Shown here: positions 38,592 to 47,642 of the stretch, piece by piece
Position numbering within the stretch: position 1 is the stretch's first letter
Layout of the letters: every line of letters starts with the position of its first letter
Assembly: GCA_003116975.1 (NCBI GenBank)
Contig: BGKB01000001.1
Coordinates: 124,001 to 188,000, forward strand
Direction: 5' to 3'
Source: Aurantiochytrium sp. KH105
Taxonomy: Eukaryota > Sar > Bigyra > Thraustochytrida > Thraustochytriidae
Length of the DNA: 64,000 bases
Notes under the pieces: model-generated
Told to the model about the DNA's origin: nothing
The model's input: only the letters and a program-made list of their open reading frames with translations
The model's database searches: none
Position numbers and translations under genes: made by a program

Positions 38592-39129
38592 TCACTTAGG
38601 TTAGTTTGTTAGCGAGCTAGCTCCCGTTCTCACTCGCTCACTCGCTCGCTCGCGGGATTCCCCCAACTCGAGTCGAATTGAGTCGACTTGAGTTGAGTCG
38701 TGTCGTGTCGAGTCGCGTCGAGTCGAGTGACCAATCTTGATGTATACCTCACCTACCCACCCACTCACTCAATTTCTGATCATCATTATGTTCGTTTGTT
38801 TTGTTTTGTTTTGTTTTGTTTGGTCTGTTCACGTTTTATTTTGTTTCCTTCTTTCGGACTGTGCGAAGTTCTTCCCTTGGCATCAACATCACCAATACCA
38901 CATACCGCACAACTCACACCTCATTATCCTTGTCCTCATTCTCATCCTCATCCTCATCCTCGTCCTCATACTCGTCATCGCAATAGAGGCCAAGATGCCA
39001 ACTACAAGCTAGGGCCCAGTTGGTCGATGTGTTATCAAAATCAAACACTAATACGTTCCGAGTTCAAATCGCTCGAACTCCTCGCCGCCGGTGGGCTGCG
39101 CACGCCGCTCTCACGTGGGTTGCGCGCCA
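38592..39129. other. Repeat-rich intergenic region, 0.54 kb
   Basis: Consists largely of simple sequence: CTCG/CACT units at 38630-38655, GAGTC/GTGTC pentamers at 38668-38729, (TTTTG)n at 38792-38822, and CTCATC hexamers at 38934-38980. A degenerate tRNA-like stretch near 39003-39080 is discussed under rejected items. Contains the 3' UTR of the cyclin gene and the promoter of the next gene. Confidence 0.6.
38668..38822. repeat. (GAGTC)n-type and (TTTTG)n simple repeats
   Basis: Imperfect GAGTC/GTGTC/GCGTC pentamers fill 38668-38729, and six to seven TTTTG units fill 38792-38822. Confidence 0.85.
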
Positions 39130-42100
39130 ATGGACCGCAGCGTAGCGAGGCGCCGCCGCCTACGGTCGCGAGCGCACGGGTGCGCGTCGGCTTGTGCAAG
39201 CTCGAGGTCGACAGAAGTGAAACACGTCGGGCTCGCCATCCTCACGCTCGCCGCGAGCGTTGCGGTTGACCAGACCCGTGGTGCCCTCGTGCAGGACGAA
39301 GAGGTGTGCCAACGCCTCGGCGCCCCAACTACAGATGGGCTCGGCATTGTCACCTGCTCGTGGACTCGCAACGTGCTAGAGGACCGCTTTGCAAACTACT
39401 CGTGTGAACCCTCGGACGAGTGGCTCCTTGCCGGGACGATTCTCCAAGCAGACACCGAGCCAAGCTTTTGCGACGGCCTTGCCGAAGGCTCGTGTCAATA
39501 CACGGATACGACGCACTGTCTCATGACTGATTCAGCCCCGCAAACCTGCTTCATGCCGCCTCTTCAGGTGCTCAGCAAGTACACGCGAACCCTCGTCAAT
39601 TCCTTCGCAGCTCTCTACGACATCGTTGAAGCACTACCAGCAAGATGCGCCAGCATCGACAACAACGTGACTTGCGCAGAGCAGTCCCCGCGCTGCGAGT
39701 GGGTCACCACCAGCGACGACCAGTTCGAGGTCGTTCGCATCGACGCCACCAAGGAGCACTCGCAAGAAACCCAAAGCGTTGGCGTTTTCCGGGAAAAGGT
39801 CGCGACGTCTCGCCAGATCCAGCGATTCAGCATGAATGCCGCAGACTACGACACAACCATTGTCACGCTCTCTATCACCGACGTTGACATTTCCAAGCTC
39901 GACATGGGTTCCACCGCGTTTAAGCTCACTTTTGACGGTGTAAGCACGCAATTTATACGGGCAGACGCCGAGTCTGCAGATATTGAGGCGGCTCTGCGCG
40001 AGCTTGACGCAGTTCCGGAGACGGGCTTGTTCTCCGTACGCAACGAAACAGTCGATCAAAACGGTTTTGCATCAAGCTGGGTCTTTGCGTTCGATAGCGC
40101 AAGCAACGCCGGCAGTCTCGACCTCGGCGACGTTCGCATTGTAAATACTGCCGACGGCCCTCCGCGCAGGAATCTCGACACCTTTATTATCACGCGCCAT
40201 CGCCATAACATGCAGCAGCTTGTGCTTTACAGTAATGGTCCCGTCATCGATGGTAACTTCGTCTTACGATACACAATTCCAGATCTTGACACGCCTACAG
40301 ATCCAGAATCGGACGATACAATCCTGCTCAGCCACAACGCCACCGCCGCCGAGGTCCGGGCAGCACTCTTGCAGCTAACCCGAAGCGGCGAGCAGCTTCT
40401 CACCTTTGTTGGCGTCTCAGTGAGCAATGAGGTTCCTGATACGACGGGTCTTCTCAGCAATGAAACAATTGCATGGCGAACGTGGAACATTACTTTTGTC
40501 GGCGAAATCACAGAGTACGAGCTCGGGGAGTTCGAGCTCGTTCCCGGCTACAACAATATGCAGCCCTGTGAATCTTGCGCAAATTTCACCGTTGCGGGCC
40601 TCGACCCTGACGAGGCTATCACATTCATGGCCACTACCATTGTTCACGCTGCGCCCAAGGTGCACGGGTTCTTTCATCTTAATCCTTGCGAATTCGTTAC
40701 GGCGCTTCCGGGCCGGGCCGTCCCCACAACGGGATCCTCCGAGGTCCCCTTTGTCTTTCTCGGCGAGCAAGAGTTTCTTTACGAGAGCGTATCACCCGGA
40801 TCCCACGTTCGTATTGCGGGAGAAGTATTCACGATCGTCAGCGTCAATGACACCTCGCTCGTCCTCGATACCCCGTTCGAGGGCATTCTTCTCCCCTCCA
40901 CATTGCCAGGCGCTGCTGCGCACGTTTGCAAATACGTCGTCCGAGACGAAGCCTATCTCAGCGCCTCTGCAACGGGCTCAGACTTCACCGCCGCGCTCAC
41001 AGCTGCATTCCCCGGAGCAGATATTTCGGTCACGACATCTCAAATTAATGATTTGGGCGAGCGTGAGTGGGACGTCACCTTTGGCAACCCATATGAATCG
41101 TACGATCCCATCGAGTTTGTATCGGCTTCGGGGTACGCGGCTCTCATGAGCGAGGGAGCCCAGGTTGTTGCCATGGCCATTTCCGAGGGCATCGCTGAGG
41201 TGCAGGGAACATTTCGACTCGCATTTTCGGGATACGACGGAACGGAAGCGCGCTATGCAGACCTTCTTCCCGGTTTTGCACTGAGCAACCCGACACTGAA
41301 CGAATCAAGCTATCTTGATGATAATGCACACTCTACGCGAGTTTATTTCACGCGGCCGATTCCCCATAACGCCTCCGCCGCGCAAGTTCAAGCGTCCCTT
41401 GAAGATCTCGACAATATTATCAGTGGAGGCGTCTCTGTGACTCGCGAGGAGGTGCTCCTCCAGGCCGAAGAGTTTGCTTCTACAAATGAAACAGACTCGT
41501 CCACATGGACAGGGATTATCTGGAACATTACCTTCCGAACAGACTCCACCGCCATGCTTGAGCTCTTTTCTGCCAACGAGCTCGAGACTTTGACTGCAGA
41601 TATTCCGCAGCTCGCTGTGGCTGACGTGAGTCTCCTTCATGGCACAAACGCTCAAGTCTTTGTTCAGACCGTTCGCGACGGCAACGGTACCCTGTTTCAG
41701 AGCAATCAGACTATTTTCACGGAGAGCGCCATCAATGAGGACGACTCCCCTTGTCAGGCGAGCGTAGCGTATCGGAATGAGTCGCTCCTGGCATTGGGAA
41801 TCGACGCCGACAAAATCCAGGCCTTGGCCGAGCTTGACGCGAACATTCGCCGCTGCGCTGGCGGCGTCAGTAGCTCTAACAGTTCCAGCAGCTTTAACAG
41901 CTCCAATAACACCAATAGCTCTAGCGTCTGGAACACGCGAGACGAGTGCGAGCTGGTCCAATATTCATCTTCTCTAGAGGACAACACCTCAGTGGCCGAG
42001 GCCGATGAGGACGGCATCGTGAGTCCAGGCTACTTCTGCATTTGGCGTGGAACAAGAGATGAGTTCCCACTTCCAGACAATGTGGATCCCGAAAGCGTCG

Positions 42101-42729
42101 TGACCTTCAACTGGGATAACGTCTCGTACGCGGGTCTTGAGGCGCGGTCCCGCAATGCCGATTGCACCGTACCACATATTTACCGCTCGCAGCAACTCCT
42201 CAAACTTTTTACGCTCTCCGAGACTTATCTCGACTATTACGAGGCTCTTAGCAATACTTCGTGGAAGGAAAGTCAGCCAATTGACATCTCGGTGAATATG
42301 AACGTCTCCAGCACCCTCAGTGCATTCATTGAGCAATTCAATATTTGCTACGAGGATTTGGAAACTGTTCTTCAGCTCCCGGTGCCAACCTTTGTGCGTC
42401 TTTGGCAGCGGATCATTACAACGACTATATACACGGTCGGTCTCGCGTATGGGCTCGGAGGGTTCATCTTCACCTGGCGCATGCGTAGCTTCAATCTGCT
42501 GAGCGCCAAGTCTATAGGCTCCATGATTCTCATCGTTTTTGGTAGCATGTTTCTCGGAGGCGTCATGGCTTTTGCCATTGGAGCCATTCCTGCTGCCATC
42601 ATCTTTAACTTGTACTCTGCCATTCCTCACAACCTTCCAGACGACAGTGCCGTATCTCTCGGCATTGCGCAAGGCCTTCTCATCCTATACTTTGACGCTG
42701 GTCGCGGGCTTCGCATGAACGCGCAATAG
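39130..42729 (+). CDS. Large secretory-pathway membrane protein with four beta-rich repeats, 1,199 aa
   Basis: Starts at ATG 39130 (MDRSVARRR); the frame is open from a GTG at 39091. A basic N-terminus leads to a hydrophobic stretch (VGLAILTLAASVAV, about 36-50) that looks like a signal peptide or anchor. The ~1,000-residue ectodomain has many Asn-X-Ser/Thr sequons, including a Ser/Asn-rich stretch near 915-935, and scattered cysteines. Four divergent repeats (about 265-338, 375-475, 609-664 and 695-825) share the pattern F-x-L-x-F, then NAT/ADA-x-x-V/I-x-A-L, then a V-S-V strand and W-x-V/I-T-F. This repeat type occurs in many large secreted proteins of stramenopiles and algae. Near the C-terminus are about three hydrophobic spans (about 1095-1115, 1128-1160, 1172-1190). 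Specific function is unknown. Confidence 0.78.
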   Translation: MDRSVARRRRLRSRAHGCASACASSRSTEVKHVGLAILTLAASVAVDQTRGALVQDEEVCQRLGAPTTDGLGIVTCSWTRNVLEDRFANYSCEPSDEWLLAGTILQADTEPSFCDGLAEGSCQYTDTTHCLMTDSAPQTCFMPPLQVLSKYTRTLVNSFAALYDIVEALPARCASIDNNVTCAEQSPRCEWVTTSDDQFEVVRIDATKEHSQETQSVGVFREKVATSRQIQRFSMNAADYDTTIVTLSITDVDISKLDMGSTAFKLTFDGVSTQFIRADAESADIEAALRELDAVPETGLFSVRNETVDQNGFASSWVFAFDSASNAGSLDLGDVRIVNTADGPPRRNLDTFIITRHRHNMQQLVLYSNGPVIDGNFVLRYTIPDLDTPTDPESDDTILLSHNATAAEVRAALLQLTRSGEQLLTFVGVSVSNEVPDTTGLLSNETIAWRTWNITFVGEITEYELGEFELVPGYNNMQPCESCANFTVAGLDPDEAITFMATTIVHAAPKVHGFFHLNPCEFVTALPGRAVPTTGSSEVPFVFLGEQEFLYESVSPGSHVRIAGEVFTIVSVNDTSLVLDTPFEGILLPSTLPGAAAHVCKYVVRDEAYLSASATGSDFTAALTAAFPGADISVTTSQINDLGEREWDVTFGNPYESYDPIEFVSASGYAALMSEGAQVVAMAISEGIAEVQGTFRLAFSGYDGTEARYADLLPGFALSNPTLNESSYLDDNAHSTRVYFTRPIPHNASAAQVQASLEDLDNIISGGVSVTREEVLLQAEEFASTNETDSSTWTGIIWNITFRTDSTAMLELFSANELETLTADIPQLAVADVSLLHGTNAQVFVQTVRDGNGTLFQSNQTIFTESAINEDDSPCQASVAYRNESLLALGIDADKIQALAELDANIRRCAGGVSSSNSSSSFNSSNNTNSSSVWNTRDECELVQYSSSLEDNTSVAEADEDGIVSPGYFCIWRGTRDEFPLPDNVDPESVVTFNWDNVSYAGLEARSRNADCTVPHIYRSQQLLKLFTLSETYLDYYEALSNTSWKESQPIDISVNMNVSSTLSAFIEQFNICYEDLETVLQLPVPTFVRLWQRIITTTIYTVGLAYGLGGFIFTWRMRSFNLLSAKSIGSMILIVFGSMFLGGVMAFAIGAIPAAIIFNLYSAIPHNLPDDSAVSLGIAQGLLILYFDAGRGLRMNAQ

Positions 42730-42960
42730 GCGTGCAACCAAAGTCAAAGACGACAAACGCACGAAGCTCCTTCCTCTCACAGTCTTTTTGGACATCACGT
42801 AAACATTAGGCCAACATCACATTGCGTCAGAGCCCCCAAAACATTGTGCACCAACGTCGACGATGGAAGATGATTATTAATTTCTCTTCTCTTCTCTTCT
42901 CCTGCTCGGCAGTCCTTCAGTGGGATGGTTTTAATAAAAAAATTTACTTTACTTTCTTAG

Positions 42961-45900
42961 TTACATTTGCACACTTGCGCGGACCAGAGCAAGGTATTCT
43001 CGGACGTCCTGAATCTGCTGCCTCAAGGACGCCTTGCATGCTTCCAATTCATCGCGCTGGCGTAAAAGCTTGGCTCGCTTTGCAGCGCGCTTGTGCTCTT
43101 GAATAGCGTCTTCGGTGTCTTGCTGCCCAGCTTCCACAGCCGCCCTATCCACTCCCCGAACGGGCCCGCTCATTTCTGTAGTCTCCGTGGTTGCTACTGT
43201 TGAGAATGATCCACTTGATACTGGTTCCAGGTCGTATGCAAAGCCGTCAAGCTCAGCAGTGTCCTCTGGCTCGATTCCTAGCTCGGGAATAGCCTCTCCG
43301 CGCAATGGGTTTTGGAGCGCCAAGCAAATCAGACTGTCCACCACGAAGAGTCGCGTTGCTCCGATGGGACTTGTCACAACGTAAGGCTCGGGGTTTCCCA
43401 GGTGGCCGCGTCGGGTGTCCCTTTCCACCCCGCGATGAAGGTACACGGGTAAAATCGCCCGCGAAGCAAGAATGCGAAAAACTTCCCCGTACGACAGGCG
43501 AGCCATTTCGGGGGTCACTCCAAGGTGATAAAACTGAGACGCGTGCGCTTCTGAGTTTGTCGCCTTTTGAACCCCATTGCGAGACCCCTTGAGCAGCGCC
43601 GAGAGTAGCTTGAGCAGATGTGGGTTGTAGTTTGTCTGCGCCATGATGGTGTCAAAGAGCTCATCGCAAAGCACCGTGCCAGATGCAATTGCAGACGAGA
43701 GCAACAATTCTTCGTCGTCATTGAGGTTGGGAAGCACTTCGGTTGTTGAAAGCCTCCGCTGCATATATTGCACGTTGACGTTGTGCCGGAGCACACAGCT
43801 CACGCGCACACGTCTGTTCTCCTTCAGAACGAGATTGTACAGTAGCAAGGTCTCCTCGTCCGCTCCGCGCATCGCTCGGGCGTCCGTGTTAGCCCGTCGT
43901 CGTGGGTCGCCCGGTGTGCAACTCGATGTCGAGGGGGCCGCAGCTAGTATGACGCGCGCAGCACGTCGAATTCCCGCTCGACGCCACGTCGATGTCAGTT
44001 CGGGCGGCCCACGAACCAGGTACACTTGAGCAAATTGATTAATCCGGTTCCACGAGCGGTGGCCGATGGGGCCTCGACTGAGAATGATGATGGGCGCCGC
44101 CAATCCAGTCTTGCGTCCGCGAAGCTGAAGGACGAGCTCGCTGCAGTCTGCTCCGTCGCCATAGACAATTACATGTTTTCGCAGGCCAGGGACCTCACTG
44201 AGTGCCGACTTATACACGAGGACATCCTCTTGGCAAAATTCCCGTGGAGCGAGGTGGTATTCATTGGCCGGAAGACCCCCACGGTCGCCAAACAAACACG
44301 CTTGTGCTGGCGAGTGCTCGCTCGCATCTGATGAGAACGAAGCCTCATACCTATCCTGGGGATCCTCCGTGGTATCCTCGGGTACCGCTTCGGCGGGGTT
44401 TTCAGTGTCTGCGTCACGATCAAGAGCAAGCCGAGGCTGGGTGTTTCGTCCTGCCTTGGGACTGCTCGGCAGAGTGTGGGATGCGCCGTATGCCTTTGGG
44501 GTTCCTACGTTTAGACCAGGAGACAGAATGCCCAAGCCTCCGTCGTTGGAACAGAGTTGTTGAGGGCGTGATGCCTCGACAGCTCGTTTCGCACGCAAGC
44601 GAATGCGAAGGGATATGACAGAAAAGTTCCCCGATTCGAACATGGCACTTTGGCTTCCATTTGCCGCGGGACTGTTCTTGGTGGCGTACTTTTGTCTGAC
44701 CATGACTCGCGCTGTTCCAAACATACGCCTTGAAATTCTCGTACTAGTTGGTGCGGGAATCTTGCGCGTACTCAATGCTGAGGTGAAGCGAAGACCGGAC
44801 GTCCGAGACTCGGGTACGTTCGAACGCGCCAATAAGATTGTGTGCGGCTTTCTCGAACTTCTGCCAAGGCCAAAGCGAAAGGACTTTGCGGTCGTAGACG
44901 GCTTTGCTCCCGTCACTTTGCCGGGCTGAGCGTCAACATTTGCGAGACCTGCTTCAGCAAGGTCGGGCGCGATGACCAAGGACTGCAAGCGTATCTTGCT
45001 TGGATCGGCAGGAATGACAAAGTCACTCGGGTTAAGAAGAATACGCGCATCCAGATCGCTCGACGACCTCATACTCAAGCCGAGCACCAGAATACCCGCC
45101 TCTTCAAACAAGATGATGGACATCTCTGCAAATGTGAGACCGCTGAAGGCACTGCCGGTGGGGACCTGATAAATTTCGTTTGCGGCTCCATCGACATACT
45201 CCTGACACCAAGCAATGTCGCTTGGATGCTCCTCGAAGACGTCGGGGTTCATGCCCAAGTCTTCGTCGCTTTCTCCACTGTGTCGGGACCGCGGAGCTGC
45301 GTCGAGGAGTACGCGAGTCTTATCAATCAGCTTGGAGCTCGTGGAACGACAGAGATTGCTGATAAAGGCCGAGAATCCTGGACACATGCAGGCTCTTGCG
45401 AGAATTTGCATCTTCATCTCCTCAACGCAAAGAATTTTCACTCGATCCCGAAGGGAAGCACGTTCGTCCCGGAGAATGAGCTCTTCCAGCATCCGCCTTG
45501 ATCGCTGACGTAAAATTTTCACAAATAACGTTGTCTGCAGACCAGAAGCCCGTGAGGATGCATCGCGCGAGAGCTTTCGTCTTGAAGGGAAACTTTGGTC
45601 GACCAGACGAAGCTGCGACTGCTGTGCACTTGTATCTTCGTCTTCCAGCATCTCTACATTCCGGATGTAAGCCTTGAGGGTGGCAAACGCTGTGCATGTG
45701 ATGAGAACGGTCTGTCGATCGTCGGCATCGGCCGCGCCGGTCTCACTATTGCCAAGTATGTAAACTCTCCGAGCAGATGTCATGGATGCCCGATTAAGCA
45801 CAGGGGTGCTGTATGCGGCCCCGGACATGAGTCGCAAAAAGTGCGCGCGCTCCAGAGAGGAAGACACCATCCGCAGAGCAAGTTTAGCTTGTAAGTCATC

Positions 45901-46923
45901 CGAAATGAGCAAAACCTTTGGCTTCAACGAACCCCCATGATCGGGGTGAAAGAATTCCTCAAAGAACTGAAAAAGTCCGTTCGTAATTGTGCCGCAAATG
46001 ATCACGTGGTTTGATTGCCGATTTCTTCTCGCCAAGGAGGAGGAAGGGCCCTGTTGAACGTCCGCCCCGTCTCCAGTTGCACTATTGTTGCCTCTTGCAT
46101 TTAATTCGTTCTCCTGCAAGGGTGCTGTTTCCTCGTTCTGATTTTCCTCTTCCTCCTGCCGTTGTGTCTGTTGCCTTGCTTGCGGATCTTTGTTTCCACT
46201 GCGCTGATTGTTGAAGAGCGAGTGCGACTGCATGGGAATCATTATCATCGTGGTCAGCACGAGACTTATGACAGTGAGGCGTGAGATCGTCCGCAAGATA
46301 CTCACGTCCCCGAAACCAACGGTTGTGATAGACACGACCGAGAAGTAAAGTCCTTCTGGAAACGAAATGTCCTCGAGCGAGGCGATCATGGCAGTGAACA
46401 CCATAACCAGGGACGATAGCTGAACACCGAAAGACATGACGTTGCGTGCACTTTCTCCGCTAATCATCGTACTCACGCGCAAGAGCTTAAAGAGACGCAA
46501 CACCACGAGGATATGGACAGCATGCATACGACGAGTTCCGCAGCATGCATCGCAGCTGTCGAGGACCTCGTTTTTGGTGAGCAAGATTAAGAGTGAAAGT
46601 ATCCCAACTGGCAACGAACATGCAAAATCACAGAGAGCGAGTGGGCTGAGCAGAAATGAGACCTGCCAGCCCTTTTTCGTAGCTACAGCAATGTAATCTG
46701 CCGTTAGGATAACACCAGTTATACCAAAGAATACATAAGCTCCATAGGACCCATATTCTGGCTCGCATCCGGATTCACTGATCTCATACCTAGGCCGTAA
46801 CGTCTCGAGCACGTACACAAGCATCGATAGAATTGCAATTACGGCATTTACGACCATGGAGCGCTGTTCTGCACCTGCACAAAACAGTCGAGCGAGCGAT
46901 GCTATAGCATTGTTTTGCGACAT
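42961..46923 (-). CDS. BK/Slo-like potassium channel with two RCK domains, 1,320 aa
   Basis: A K+ channel of the plasma or an internal membrane. I start at ATG 46923 (MSQNNAIAS); the frame is open to 47097 only from a GTG. Six hydrophobic spans lie in about residues 20-240, with the S4-like helix VVLRLFKLLRV holding three basic residues at third positions. The pore loop carries the selectivity filter TTVGFGDV (about 197-204). Two RCK gating-ring domains follow: RCK1 from NHVIICGTITNG (about 307) and RCK2 from KHVIVYGDGADC (about 920). Between them lies a long insert with Ser/Arg-rich and acidic parts (about 600-900). The C-terminus is a coiled coil (about 1270-1315), which may aid assembly. 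Ligand (calcium, sodium, pH) cannot be told: no aspartate-rich calcium bowl is obvious. Confidence 0.88.
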   Translation of the reverse strand: MSQNNAIASLARLFCAGAEQRSMVVNAVIAILSMLVYVLETLRPRYEISESGCEPEYGSYGAYVFFGITGVILTADYIAVATKKGWQVSFLLSPLALCDFACSLPVGILSLLILLTKNEVLDSCDACCGTRRMHAVHILVVLRLFKLLRVSTMISGESARNVMSFGVQLSSLVMVFTAMIASLEDISFPEGLYFSVVSITTVGFGDVSILRTISRLTVISLVLTTMIMIPMQSHSLFNNQRSGNKDPQARQQTQRQEEEENQNEETAPLQENELNARGNNSATGDGADVQQGPSSSLARRNRQSNHVIICGTITNGLFQFFEEFFHPDHGGSLKPKVLLISDDLQAKLALRMVSSSLERAHFLRLMSGAAYSTPVLNRASMTSARRVYILGNSETGAADADDRQTVLITCTAFATLKAYIRNVEMLEDEDTSAQQSQLRLVDQSFPSRRKLSRDASSRASGLQTTLFVKILRQRSRRMLEELILRDERASLRDRVKILCVEEMKMQILARACMCPGFSAFISNLCRSTSSKLIDKTRVLLDAAPRSRHSGESDEDLGMNPDVFEEHPSDIAWCQEYVDGAANEIYQVPTGSAFSGLTFAEMSIILFEEAGILVLGLSMRSSSDLDARILLNPSDFVIPADPSKIRLQSLVIAPDLAEAGLANVDAQPGKVTGAKPSTTAKSFRFGLGRSSRKPHTILLARSNVPESRTSGLRFTSALSTRKIPAPTSTRISRRMFGTARVMVRQKYATKNSPAANGSQSAMFESGNFSVISLRIRLRAKRAVEASRPQQLCSNDGGLGILSPGLNVGTPKAYGASHTLPSSPKAGRNTQPRLALDRDADTENPAEAVPEDTTEDPQDRYEASFSSDASEHSPAQACLFGDRGGLPANEYHLAPREFCQEDVLVYKSALSEVPGLRKHVIVYGDGADCSELVLQLRGRKTGLAAPIIILSRGPIGHRSWNRINQFAQVYLVRGPPELTSTWRRAGIRRAARVILAAAPSTSSCTPGDPRRRANTDARAMRGADEETLLLYNLVLKENRRVRVSCVLRHNVNVQYMQRRLSTTEVLPNLNDDEELLLSSAIASGTVLCDELFDTIMAQTNYNPHLLKLLSALLKGSRNGVQKATNSEAHASQFYHLGVTPEMARLSYGEVFRILASRAILPVYLHRGVERDTRRGHLGNPEPYVVTSPIGATRLFVVDSLICLALQNPLRGEAIPELGIEPEDTAELDGFAYDLEPVSSGSFSTVATTETTEMSGPVRGVDRAAVEAGQQDTEDAIQEHKRAAKRAKLLRQRDELEACKASLRQQIQDVREYLALVRASVQM

Positions 46924-47642
46924 TTTCCGAGCACACGGAACAAACAGAAGCAGGGCAGGGCAGGGCAGGGCAGGGCACGAAAGACTGCCCGACTTCCGTT
47001 TGTCTGCTTGCCTGTCTGTAGGTCCGTCTGACTTTTCGTTCAGCGTTGACTGGTCAGCGTGTGCGTGCGGGGCGCGCGAGACCACGCACGCACCCACGCA
47101 CGCACCCTAGCACGATGCGCTTGTGCGCGTGGTTGCTCTTTGATTGCTCTTCACGCCACTGCTCTGCGCGATCTAGATCTACATCAAGTCTAGGTTGGTA
47201 ACACTTCCCTCAACCATAAAAGAGTCTCAGGCTGCGTCTCCAATACTCGCTGTCCGCACACACCTAAAACCCGCCTCTTCGATGTGTATGTATACAGCCA
47301 GAACAACCAACCCCTCAGGATCTGACGCCCTAGCTGGGGTCTGTTTCATCCTCCTGACCCGAGATGCAGCAGCTAATTAGCTAGCTAGCGAGGCAAAACC
47401 TTTCTTTGAACTTTTTCGGCTTGCTGATAGTCAAAGTCTAGGGACCCCACGCACACTAGAGGGCCGTCCAACGGCTACAACGGCTACTTCTGCGCAACGC
47501 ATAAAGTCCACGAGCGCTCTCAAATTTTTACCCTTTTATCTTTTCTTTTGTTCCAGGCTTAAGTTCTAAAGCGCGCGCACGCGCGCGCGCGAGCCTTGGG
47601 CAGGCAAACGTAGCGTGCGCGGTGGCCAGCGTGGCTGCGGCC
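46924..47642. other. Divergent promoter region between the K+ channel and EF-hand/LRR genes, 0.72 kb
   Basis: Contains (GCAGG)n at 46951-46977 in the channel leader, a GC/CG alternating tract (Z-DNA-like) at 47571-47594, and a strong polypyrimidine tract ending in CAG at 47526-47556 that looks like a 3' splice site in the 5' leader of the LRR gene. A GTATGT at 47286 could be its donor. No gene is seen. Confidence 0.5.

Noticed and set aside
39003-39080. tRNA-like stretch with A-box-like TAGGGCCCAGTTGG and B-box-like GAGTTCAAATCG
   Set aside because: The acceptor and D stems do not pair, the anticodon loop would be 10 bases, and the T-arm needs an insertion. At best it is a decayed tRNA-like relic.
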